From: Aureispira sp. CCB-QB1 | GTDB lineage: Bacteria; Bacteroidota; Bacteroidia; Chitinophagales; Saprospiraceae | DNA: 32,844 nucleotides | Reading direction: 5' to 3' | NCBI RefSeq assembly: GCF_000724545.1 | Contig: NZ_JHBV01000040.1 | Coordinates: 1 to 32,844 of the forward strand | Shown here: positions 25,638-32,844 of the stretch, in pieces | Numbering within the stretch: position 1 is the stretch's first letter | How the letters are laid out: every line of letters begins with the position of its first letter | Translations under genes and position numbers: made by a program | The notes under the pieces: model-generated | What the model saw: only the letters and a program-made list of their open reading frames with translations | Databases searched by the model: none | What the model was told of the DNA's origin: nothing

Positions 25638-26010
25638 ATAGATAAGCGTTCATTGCAACCAAACATTCCTCGCATTTGACCAAATACTCAACCAATCTTT
25701 ACGGCACACAATCTAGCACCATTCTTGTACTCTTGATATACATCAGTTATTTGAGTATAAAATAATGCCTACTTTTTTGTCGTTAATACACAAGGTTTAT
25801 TCGCTAACAAACACTGTTTTTATAGTGCCCATATCATTGGATAGTTTATTTTGTAGTACAGTTATAGGCAATTTGCGTATTTTTTTGTAAAATTGTATAC
25901 TTTAACTTAGAAAGACCTGTGTCTGTATGCTAGACATTGTTTTTTGTTTCTTTTAAATCAATGGTTCGCTAAAAATTGTATTAATTTACTTTTTTATAAT
26001 AATGTTGATT

Positions 26011-26160
26011 AACACCCTTCCATCGTGAGCTTGCTCCCCTAAGATCGGTGTTTTTTGTGCCACTTGCACAAGCCTGCTCAACTGTTGTTTAGTCAACTAC
26101 GTTGTTACCACATCGTTTCAACGATCACGAAGGAGCAGTGTGACTAACTATTGAACAAAA
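26011..26160 (+). ncRNA. candidate structured RNA / dispersed repeat element
   Basis: A GC-richer patch in AT-rich DNA with nested pairing. AACACC (26011-26016) pairs with GGTGTT (26047-26052), which runs into T's like a terminator, with an inner GAG-CTTG-CTC hairpin. TGTGC-CACTT-GCACA spans 26056-26070. CTGCTC (~26077) can pair with GAGCAG (~26133), and ATCGTT-TC-AACGAT lies between. It ends in CTAACTATTG, shared with the repeats at 3529 and 13433. It is not a known RNA family that I recognise. Confidence 0.35.
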
Positions 26161-26362
26161 TAGTGAACTACTAATTTTATTGTAAATCGTCTATATATTT
26201 TACTACTTATAAATGGTCTAATTTTTCCTATAAGTATTGAATTTATAAACGGTTATTATTATTATTCATTACTTCTAAAGAATCATATCAGTTTGATTAT
26301 CAAAAGAGTACTATTAACTACTTAATTCCTTAAATAATTAATAGTCCAACTGATGCAAAGAT

Positions 26363-26396
26363 GATTTTTTAGTTTTTTGTAAAAAACTAAAAAATC
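26363..26396. repeat. perfect 16-bp AT-rich palindrome
   Basis: GATTTTTTAGTTTTTT at 26363-26378 is exactly complementary to 26381-26396 around a two-base GT spacer. It lies ~90 bases before the ATG of the 917-aa gene. It may be a regulator binding site or a cruciform/terminator-like structure. Only two G-C pairs are in each arm. Confidence 0.8.
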
Positions 26397-26486
26397 CACG
26401 AAGTACTAATTATTATTAATATAATTTGTTATTTTTTCAAAAAATCTATCAATTGTAACAGATTATAAATAAAAAACCAACAAACT

Positions 26487-29240
26487 ATGAAGAAGCCTAG
26501 CCTATTAGTAGTGCTTTTCTTGGTATTTGCAGTTAGTGTATATGCACAAACACCATTGGACAAAGGAAATACAGCCTATGGTGCTCGAAACTTTAGTGAG
26601 GCAACCTTGCATTACAGTCGTGCTGTAATGGATAATCCAGGCAATACAGACTTGCAAATGAAATTAGCAAACTGTTACCGTTTCTTGAATAAAATGAACG
26701 AAGCGGAGCAAAGATACAAGCTAGTCTGCCAGAATCCCAATACTGCTCCTATTAACTATTACCATTATGGAACAGTTTTGCAAGCGAACAAAAAGTATGA
26801 TGAAGCAATTCTTGCTTTTGGAAAATATGCCAAAGAGAATAAGGCTCGTGCAGAAAAAGCACAAGCAGCTTGTGTTTTTGCAAAAAAACAAAAAACGCTT
26901 TCATCTGCGTTTCTCGTAAAGAAGGAAAAAGGAGTTAGCCATGTTTCCTATGACGACTATGCTCCATTTTTACACAAAGGTAAATTGTACTTTACTTCTG
27001 CTAGAAAAATCAAAATCAATAGTGGTACTTCTTCTAGCACGGATAGCTATTTATATGAAGCAACAAGAAGTGTAGGAGGACAATTATCTGGATTAAAAAT
27101 TGTAAAAAATCCTATTGAAATTGCACCTCAGAACAATATTGCTCCTTTGGCTGTCAATGCCACAGAGACAATGGCTGTAACGTCTTATAGTCAATTTGCT
27201 AATGGCGTACGTCACTTATACGAATCTGCATTTATCAATGTTGGAATGGAGCTTTCGCTGCCTGCCGATGGTATGAAAAGCCTTACTTATATTCCTATGG
27301 GCAAGCCGTTTCCTCATGTTGGAGAAGAGCACGCTGCTTCTTTCCCTCATATTACCAATAATGGTAGAACGATTTATTTTGCAGCCTACAATTTGCCTGG
27401 CGGATATGGAGGTTTTGACATTTGGGTCATTCATCAACAAGGTTCGGGGTGGACTCAACCTCAAAACTTAGGACCTAATGTAAACTCTGCTGGAGATGAA
27501 GTGAGTCCTAGCATTAGTGCCGATGGTTATCTATTTTTCTCCTCAGATTACCACAAAGGTTTTGGAGGATTTGACGTATTTCGTGCAAAAAAAGAAGTTG
27601 GTGTTTGGAAAAACGTCCGCAACTTAGGCAATCAAGTTAATTCTTCACATGATGATATGTACTTTGTCTACGATGCAGCTACTCGAACAGGCTATTTTGC
27701 TTCTAACAGAGATGGTTATTATGATATTTATAATGGCTTGATGAATGCTAGCCAGGACTTGATGCCACTCATCAATGAGAAAGAAAAAGCTATTCCTGTT
27801 AAAGATCCTGTTGTAGCGAATAACAACAATACCAATCAACCGAACAACAATAATAATACGAATACAAATGGTAATATAGGAGGAACTAAAGTACCGAATA
27901 ACTCTACTGTTTCAGGCACTTCTGGTACAATTACCAAAACTCCTACAGGAGGCTACAAACCTACTTCTGGTAAAACAGACCCACCTATTGATGGGTATAA
28001 TAAAGGAACAACCAATACAAATACAGTTCCACCAACTACTGTAGTGACCACGCCTACTGTTGGTAATAAACCAACTGTTAGCCCAACAGGAAATGGCAAT
28101 ACGATACCTTGTAGTATGAATTTTTATATTGGAGCTGTTATTGATAAAGAGACCAAACGTCCGATCAAGGACGCAACAGTTTATATTAAAAACCTTCGTA
28201 CGGGAGAAGAAAATAAGATCAAAGACCCAACCAATCATTATGGTGAATATTCGGTTATTTTAGATCCATTACACGACTATACTATCGCAATTTCTAAGGC
28301 AGGTTTCAAAAATCTTGTTTTTGATGTCAATACAGGCAATGGTGGCAAAAAGACATTGTTAGGAACTCGTGCTATGATGGCATCTCCAATGTTAGATAGA
28401 GACAAATACGGTAATGTAATTGATGCTGAAGCACCTCTAACTAACGTGGGGCGTCCAACAGACGAAGAACTAATCAATCCAATTAGATCAACAGGGAAAA
28501 CATTCTCTTATGAATCGAATGGTGCTCCTATGCCTAGTAAGGGATATTTAATTCAAGCTTTGGTTGCAACAGATTTAACAGCTGAAGAACGTTTGGAATT
28601 AGAGCAATATGGAAACATTATCACAGAACCAAGAGGGAATAAAAAAGCCTTTAGAGTTGGTATATTTGCCGATGAAGCGCATTTAAACAAATCTTTGGCT
28701 GAAATTCGCAAGACGTATAGAGATGCCTTTAAAGTACCTGTTGAGTTAGACAACAACCACTTGGGCGGGCGCATTGCTTTGAGCTCTCAAGTTATTTATC
28801 CTTTACCAGAACGCAAGCCATTACCTGTTTTGGATGATGTTCCTGTTAATAATAATTTTGAAGAGCGTACCCCTACTGTTGTAGAACAACCTACTATACG
28901 AGAAAAAGAATTGGACACATGGACCAATGACAAATTACCAGAAGGCGTTACGGCTAGAGGCGTGTCCTTGCCTGCAGAACCAACTGTTGCCTTTAAGGTT
29001 CAGTTAGGAGCGTTCAAAGATGCTTCTGATATTTCTTTTAGCAATGTTAGTCACCTCGGATTGATTGAAAAACAAAAAAGATCAAATGGCTTGACTTATG
29101 TTTATATTGCTAGTTTCAAAACATTGGATGAAGCACGCGTTGCTCGTTCAAAAGCAAAAGAAAAAGGAGTCGAATCACCGTTTATTGTTGCGTTCAAAAA
29201 TGGTGTTCGTGTTAATATCAGCGATGTAGTGAACAACTAA
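26487..29240 (+). CDS. PorE-like envelope protein: TPR, PD40 propeller, CRD, SPOR domains
   Basis: A 917-aa protein with a signal peptide (1-20, ending SVYA/Q). TPR-like helices (~20-130: GNTAYGARNFSEATLHYSRA) precede a PD40/WD40-like beta-propeller (~155-425: HITNNGRTIYFAAY, GGYGGFDIWV, SISADGYLFFSSD, GFGGFDVFRA). Residues ~435-540 are a low-complexity Asn/Thr/Pro/Gly linker. Then comes a carboxypeptidase-regulatory-like fold (~543-625), a SPOR-like repeat (~684-770) and a clear C-terminal SPOR domain (~834-917: FKVQLGAFKD ... TYVYIASFKTLDEA). The order TPR-propeller-CRD matches PorE of the T9SS, but an OmpA domain is expected at the C-terminus and SPOR is found instead. Both bind peptidoglycan, so a cell-wall-anchored envelope role is likely. 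A strong terminator follows. Confidence 0.88.
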   Translation: MKKPSLLVVLFLVFAVSVYAQTPLDKGNTAYGARNFSEATLHYSRAVMDNPGNTDLQMKLANCYRFLNKMNEAEQRYKLVCQNPNTAPINYYHYGTVLQANKKYDEAILAFGKYAKENKARAEKAQAACVFAKKQKTLSSAFLVKKEKGVSHVSYDDYAPFLHKGKLYFTSARKIKINSGTSSSTDSYLYEATRSVGGQLSGLKIVKNPIEIAPQNNIAPLAVNATETMAVTSYSQFANGVRHLYESAFINVGMELSLPADGMKSLTYIPMGKPFPHVGEEHAASFPHITNNGRTIYFAAYNLPGGYGGFDIWVIHQQGSGWTQPQNLGPNVNSAGDEVSPSISADGYLFFSSDYHKGFGGFDVFRAKKEVGVWKNVRNLGNQVNSSHDDMYFVYDAATRTGYFASNRDGYYDIYNGLMNASQDLMPLINEKEKAIPVKDPVVANNNNTNQPNNNNNTNTNGNIGGTKVPNNSTVSGTSGTITKTPTGGYKPTSGKTDPPIDGYNKGTTNTNTVPPTTVVTTPTVGNKPTVSPTGNGNTIPCSMNFYIGAVIDKETKRPIKDATVYIKNLRTGEENKIKDPTNHYGEYSVILDPLHDYTIAISKAGFKNLVFDVNTGNGGKKTLLGTRAMMASPMLDRDKYGNVIDAEAPLTNVGRPTDEELINPIRSTGKTFSYESNGAPMPSKGYLIQALVATDLTAEERLELEQYGNIITEPRGNKKAFRVGIFADEAHLNKSLAEIRKTYRDAFKVPVELDNNHLGGRIALSSQVIYPLPERKPLPVLDDVPVNNNFEERTPTVVEQPTIREKELDTWTNDKLPEGVTARGVSLPAEPTVAFKVQLGAFKDASDISFSNVSHLGLIEKQKRSNGLTYVYIASFKTLDEARVARSKAKEKGVESPFIVAFKNGVRVNISDVVNN

Positions 29241-29262
29241 TCATTGTCTTCTTACTTTGCAG

Positions 29263-29300
29263 AAAGCGTTCTGATTTTGTAATAATCAGAACGCTTTTTT
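29263..29300 (+). terminator. intrinsic terminator after the PorE-like gene
   Basis: AAAGCGTTCTGATT pairs with AATCAGAACGCTTT (14 bp) around TTGTAAT, followed by a T-run to 29300. It begins 23 bases after the stop. Confidence 0.92.
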
Positions 29301-29441
29301 AGTTAGTTTTTTAGCTAGCTATCATACTTATTATTTTATAATAATAAGCAAAAATTTTACCCCAGCACCATAAAGATATCAAAGTCTAATCGTATCTTAG
29401 AGAGATCATACACCAAACATCAAGCACTTTTATATAATAAT

Positions 29442-31085
29442 ATGCATCGCACTAGGCGAAATAGAAATCTACGAATTTTAGTTATCCTACTTATTGGTAT
29501 TAGTCTATCTATTGCAAATTTTCACTATATTAATGTTACCAAACTAACTAGTAATCAGCAATTAGTTGAACAAGCTGTTCAAGAAACAAAAACAAAAATC
29601 AATAAAGAACTCCAAAAAGTTAGTTTAGCTATTACCTCTTTACAGTTGCTATTTGAAACCGCAGATAGTGTTACTCGTCCTGTTTTTGATGCCTTCACAC
29701 TTCCATTTCTAAAAAATTTGCCTGGCATCAAAGCACTAGAATGGGCGCCTCGAATCCTTGATGCTGATAGAGAACAATACAACCAAAAATTGAAAAATGA
29801 AGGTTTTGAGGAACACGATATTTTGGCAGCAAATTTTGAAAAAAAATCATTGGATGTTAGTCCCCAAAAAGCCTTTTATTATCCCGTACAATATATTGCG
29901 CCCAAAACGTTGAATAAATTGGTCATTGGTTATGATTTGAGTTCAGATCCCAAACGATATGCTATTATCAAAAACAGCCTTGAATCAAATGCTATTTCTG
30001 TCTCCCCTCCGTTGCAATTGGTGCAAAACAAAGCGAATACCTACTCCTTTCTTGTAGCAAAATCTGTGACAACCCCTCAAAATATCCAAGGTATCTTGTT
30101 AGGTGTTTACTATATGGAAGATTTCATTCACACAATTTTGAAATCTGAATTGCAAGTATTAGATATTTCCATTTACGATAGTTTATGGAATATAACCCCT
30201 ATGTTTAATAACAGTCATACTAAATTAAACACGGATACTCCTTATGATAGTCTCGATGTAACCTTATGTGGCCGAGTTTGGAAACTGTATTGCAATCCTA
30301 ATATAGCAATGACAAGATACCCTCATTTACCCATCTCATATGCTTGTTTATTTTTAGGCTTTCTGATTACTTTCTTACTAATTGTAATGGTTTATATGAA
30401 TGCTAACGGAGAACTTCATTTAGCAAAAAAGGTGGCTAGCAGAACGTACAAATTGAATGAAGCCAATAAGGAACAAGCTGTTTTGCTCAAGGAAATTCAT
30501 CATCGAGTAAAAAACAACTTGCAAGTAATTACCAGCTTGCTCAGTTTGCAATCTAGTAATATTGACAATCCCAAAATAAAAGAGATTTTTAGCGTTAGTC
30601 AATATCGAATCAATACGATGGCTATTTTACATGAGGAGTTGTATCAATCTGAAAATTTGTCCACCATCAGCTATGGAGAATATCTTCAAAAATTGGTTGA
30701 TTACTTAATTCAATCCATTCTAGGCTCTAATCACCAATTAGAAGTTTCTATTGATGTTCCTCAAACCTTGAAATTAAATATTGATACGGCTATTCCCTTG
30801 GGCTTATTAATTAATGAAATTATTACCAATGCCCTCAAATATGGCTTGAACCAACACCAAAAAGGAACTGTATATATATCAATTATTCCTCAAAAATATC
30901 CTACCTTTAAATTGTTAATTGGAGACAATGGAAAAGGCTTCTCAGACGAGATCAACTATAAGACAACTAAATCACTTGGATTGAAGTTAATTCGTCAATT
31001 GGTTCGCCAACTGAGTGGCACGATTGAAAAATCTGATGCAGGTTCTGGCACCCACTATATTATCTTATTTAAAGAAATAATATAA
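29442..31085 (+). CDS. CHASE-domain HisKA_2 sensor histidine kinase
   Basis: A 547-aa membrane kinase. A first membrane segment (~10-27) and a second (~300-318) bracket an extracytoplasmic CHASE domain (~60-260: LPFLKNLPGIKALEWAPRI, FYYPVQYIAP), a small-molecule sensing fold. The cytoplasmic part has a HisKA_2 dimerisation helix with EIHHRVKNNLQVITSLLSLQ (phosphoacceptor predicted His354). An HATPase domain follows (NEIITNALKYG N-box, GDNGKGF, KSLGLKLIRQL). The kinase appears intact. No receiver-domain partner is adjacent, so the response regulator is elsewhere. The ligand is unknown. It is transcribed alone after a terminator. Confidence 0.94.
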   Translation: MHRTRRNRNLRILVILLIGISLSIANFHYINVTKLTSNQQLVEQAVQETKTKINKELQKVSLAITSLQLLFETADSVTRPVFDAFTLPFLKNLPGIKALEWAPRILDADREQYNQKLKNEGFEEHDILAANFEKKSLDVSPQKAFYYPVQYIAPKTLNKLVIGYDLSSDPKRYAIIKNSLESNAISVSPPLQLVQNKANTYSFLVAKSVTTPQNIQGILLGVYYMEDFIHTILKSELQVLDISIYDSLWNITPMFNNSHTKLNTDTPYDSLDVTLCGRVWKLYCNPNIAMTRYPHLPISYACLFLGFLITFLLIVMVYMNANGELHLAKKVASRTYKLNEANKEQAVLLKEIHHRVKNNLQVITSLLSLQSSNIDNPKIKEIFSVSQYRINTMAILHEELYQSENLSTISYGEYLQKLVDYLIQSILGSNHQLEVSIDVPQTLKLNIDTAIPLGLLINEIITNALKYGLNQHQKGTVYISIIPQKYPTFKLLIGDNGKGFSDEINYKTTKSLGLKLIRQLVRQLSGTIEKSDAGSGTHYIILFKEII

Positions 31086-31311
31086 CTTATTCCCCTAACT
31101 AGGCAACAACAATCTAAAAAGCTTACTGATAATCATAATCACACACCGAAGTTACAAAATATCGTTGATTTAGTTCAAACTCCCATACAAGTTAGTAACA
31201 AGTACGACTTAGGCTATGTGCACAACAACAATTGAGTTAAATAATAAGCTGCTTTAGCCGAGTTCTAAATGATTCGATTTTTGTCAACTTCACAATACAG
31301 CATTTAATTTC

Positions 31312-32334
31312 ATGGCAAAAAAGACAAAAAAAACGTCTCGCACAACTACTACTACCCAAAATACTTCTAACAATACACCTCATAAAAGTTCTTGGCAAAG
31401 GAAAATTACTGCCTTTTTTACGGCTATTTTTGGAGCAGGTGTGCTTACTTTTTTTACTCCCCTATTTGGTGTTATTGACAATGCTACAGGAGGTTTTCTA
31501 ACTCAGATGTGGGGTACAGTTGCCACTATTGAAGAAGACGTTACTAGAAATCTAGAAGATAACAAGGTCACCAACAACGACATCCCTCTCCCTAATCAAC
31601 AAGAGACAGAACTAGATGAAACTGTAGGCTTGCCCGCATTTCAAAATAATGATAAAATGGTCATCAAACACCAAGCGTACACCTTGCGTTATAATGAAAA
31701 GCATGAACAAGCGGAATGGGTAGCTTATACTCTTTTAGACAAACACTTAAAAGGCAAACATGGGCGAAATGATCACTTTAGATCGGATCCTGATGTTCCC
31801 ACTCAAACAGCCAAACCAACGGATTATACGCGCTCTGGTTACGACAGAGGGCATTTGGCACCTGCTGCTGATTTTAAATATTCTGCCAACGCAGTTGATG
31901 AGTCTTTTTATATGAGTAATATGAGTCCCCAAGCTCCTTCATTTAATAGAGGTATGTGGAAAGGGCTTGAAAATAAGGTTAGAGAATGGGCAAGCCAAAA
32001 GAAAAAATTGTATGTCGTTTCGGGACCTATTCTAAAAAAACATCTCCGAAAAATTGGAAAAGATAATCGTATCAGTATTCCCAAACAATTTTACAAAATT
32101 GTAGTTGACCTAAATCCTAAACATCCACATGCCATCGCATTTTTGATGCCCAATAAGCTCTGCAAAGGTTTTTATGAGGACTATATGGTCTCTATTGACG
32201 ATATTGAAGCGTTGACTCAAATTGATTTTTTTCCTAAACTTCCTGATGATTTAGAAACGTATTTAGAAAAAAGTAGAACTTCTGATCGATGGTTCGATGA
32301 GGGTCCTGAAGCTATACCTGCCCCTGATGAATAA
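31312..32334 (+). CDS. membrane-anchored DNA/RNA non-specific endonuclease (NUC1/NucA-like)
   Basis: A 340-aa nuclease. A Lys/Thr/Ser-rich start (~1-30) is followed by a hydrophobic segment (ITAFFTAIFGAGVLTFFTPLFGVI, ~32-55), which acts as a signal anchor. After a spacer, the NUC1 beta-beta-alpha-metal domain spans ~105-320. The catalytic DRGH motif is intact (Asp178-Arg-Gly-His181), followed by SNMSPQAPSFNRGMWKGLEN carrying the metal-ligand Asn. YVVSGPIL and the IPKQFYKIVVD strand are also typical. The family degrades DNA and RNA without sequence specificity outside the cell or in the periplasm. No immunity-like partner gene is next to it, so scavenging or defence against extracellular DNA is more likely than a toxin pair. 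Confidence 0.93.
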   Translation: MAKKTKKTSRTTTTTQNTSNNTPHKSSWQRKITAFFTAIFGAGVLTFFTPLFGVIDNATGGFLTQMWGTVATIEEDVTRNLEDNKVTNNDIPLPNQQETELDETVGLPAFQNNDKMVIKHQAYTLRYNEKHEQAEWVAYTLLDKHLKGKHGRNDHFRSDPDVPTQTAKPTDYTRSGYDRGHLAPAADFKYSANAVDESFYMSNMSPQAPSFNRGMWKGLENKVREWASQKKKLYVVSGPILKKHLRKIGKDNRISIPKQFYKIVVDLNPKHPHAIAFLMPNKLCKGFYEDYMVSIDDIEALTQIDFFPKLPDDLETYLEKSRTSDRWFDEGPEAIPAPDE

Positions 32335-32382
32335 CATCAATTGCAAGCAACGAACTATTAAAAGATCAAACAATAACAATAA

Positions 32383-32415
32383 AAACTCTTTCAGAGCAAG
32401 ATTCTGAAAGAGTTT
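32383..32415. terminator. hairpin between convergent genes
   Basis: AAACTCTTTCAGA pairs with TCTGAAAGAGTTT (13 bp) around GCAAGAT. It lies between the nuclease gene and the minus-strand gene that ends at 32451. T's follow on one side (TTTCTTT) and A's precede on the other, so it may terminate both. Confidence 0.85.
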
Positions 32416-32450
32416 CTTTATGTATATTTATACGGAATTGAATATCCGTA

Positions 32451-32844
32451 TTAGTATGTTCTATACCAAATATTACAACTTGAACCATTCATTGAAATCG
32501 TTCCTTGGAAATACTTTATATTGTTAGTTTCTGAAAATGTTCCTGTCAAAGAAATACCTTGTTGACTAAATGAAATAGAGCCATTGGTTGCAATTGCAAT
32601 ATCCTCAATTTTATACGTTTGGTCTAAAACAAAATCTGTATAAACAATATCCACATAGTTATTTCCTGCATTGGCTGGGTCTGTATCTTGTACTATATCA
32701 AAATACAAAACATCATAAAGAAAGCTTCCTGGGTCATTCAAACAAGTCATACTATTGATTTGAGTACTATCTAAATCATATGCACCAACATACGCTAATG
32801 TACCAACAGTACCACCTCCACCAGTGCCTCCACCTGTGCCGCCA
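32451..32844 (-). CDS. 3' part of a secreted protein with Gly/Thr linker (runs off the window)
   Basis: An open frame on the minus strand runs through the right edge. The ATG at 32750 is not the start, because the frame continues 31 codons upstream. Those residues begin with a Gly/Thr-rich stretch (GGTGGGTGGGGTVG), then TLAYVGAYDLDSTQINS, then MTCLNDPGSFLYDV. Such glycine/threonine linkers usually lie just after the lipidated Cys of a lipoprotein, which would be off the window. The visible domain is ~115 residues, with a Cys near each end (TCLND, SSCNIWY), and looks like a small beta-sandwich lipocalin-like fold. No family was recognised. Confidence 0.75.
   Translation of the reverse strand, partial: GGTGGGTGGGGTVGTLAYVGAYDLDSTQINSMTCLNDPGSFLYDVLYFDIVQDTDPANAGNNYVDIVYTDFVLDQTYKIEDIAIATNGSISFSQQGISLTGTFSETNNIKYFQGTISMNGSSCNIWYRTY

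Larger units (their letters stand above)
25249..26486. other. long regulatory/intergenic region with a small gene and RNA-like structures
   Basis: The stretch holds: a perfect 9-bp hairpin at 25400-25423 (ATAATAAAC / GTTTATTAT); a dyad at 25431-25456; a 27-codon gene at 25495 with its own terminator; a structured GC-richer island at ~26011-26160; interrupted palindromes at 26292-26304 and 26310-26345; and a perfect AT-only palindrome at 26363-26396. No ordinary-sized protein-coding gene is present. Confidence 0.7.

Noticed and set aside
31312-32334. Nuclease as a toxin of a toxin-immunity pair
   Set aside because: No adjacent immunity-like gene and no toxin delivery domain; the N-terminal anchor fits a housekeeping surface nuclease.
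1-32844. tRNA genes, CRISPR arrays, insertion sequences
   Set aside because: No cloverleaf-like sequence, no regularly spaced repeats and no transposase motifs were seen by eye. Short or degenerate remnants could be missed.

Overview
The window looks like chromosomal DNA of a marine-type Bacteroidota, most likely of the Saprospiria (Aureispira/Saprospira-like). This is inferred from AT-rich DNA, promoter words of the TAnnTTTG type, almost no Shine-Dalgarno sequences, many Bacteroidota-style lipoproteins and signal-peptide proteins, a type IX secretion (T9SS) C-terminal sorting domain, a TPR/PD40 envelope protein, and TTG starts. No tRNA, rRNA, CRISPR array, prophage or recognisable insertion sequence was seen.

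Layout. 1-1132 has no convincing gene. 1133-3456 is a tight run of three cytoplasmic leucine-rich-repeat genes. 3583-5923 holds a PolX/PHP protein and a small secreted protein. 6074-7561 is a secreted von Willebrand A (vWA) protein that meets, tail to tail with a 4-base overlap, a minus-strand block at 7558-13125: a lipoprotein, a 502-aa protein of unknown family, and a 1012-aa secreted TPR-CHAT (caspase-like) protein. 13461-17168 is a two-gene minus-strand operon: an 870-aa fusion of DUF805, FAD-linked oxidase and methyltransferase, and a translationally coupled lipoprotein. Then come a cupin (17306), a second vWA protein carrying a T9SS-like tail after a membrane segment (17858), an NTF2-like protein (19469, minus), and a lipoprotein plus LytTR DNA-binding protein pair (20152-21300, minus). 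21878-24593 carries glmM and a cysteine desulfurase, closed by a strong terminator. After a small lipoprotein (24700) there is a 1.2-kb intergenic region with a predicted 27-aa membrane peptide that has its own terminator, a structured GC-richer island, and a perfect AT-only palindrome. Next come a 917-aa PorE-like TPR-PD40-CRD-SPOR protein (26487), a CHASE/HisKA_2 histidine kinase (29442), a membrane-anchored DNA/RNA non-specific nuclease (31312), and the 3' part of a Gly/Thr-linker secreted protein running off the right edge.

How it fits together. Housekeeping genes (glmM, the cysteine desulfurase, PolX) are interspersed with envelope and surface genes. The best candidates for new biology are the DUF805-oxidase-methyltransferase fusion with its lipoprotein, the secreted TPR-CHAT protein beside an unrecognised 502-aa protein, the PorE-like protein in which SPOR domains replace OmpA, and the 27-aa peptide gene. 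All functions are read from sequence motifs without database searches.
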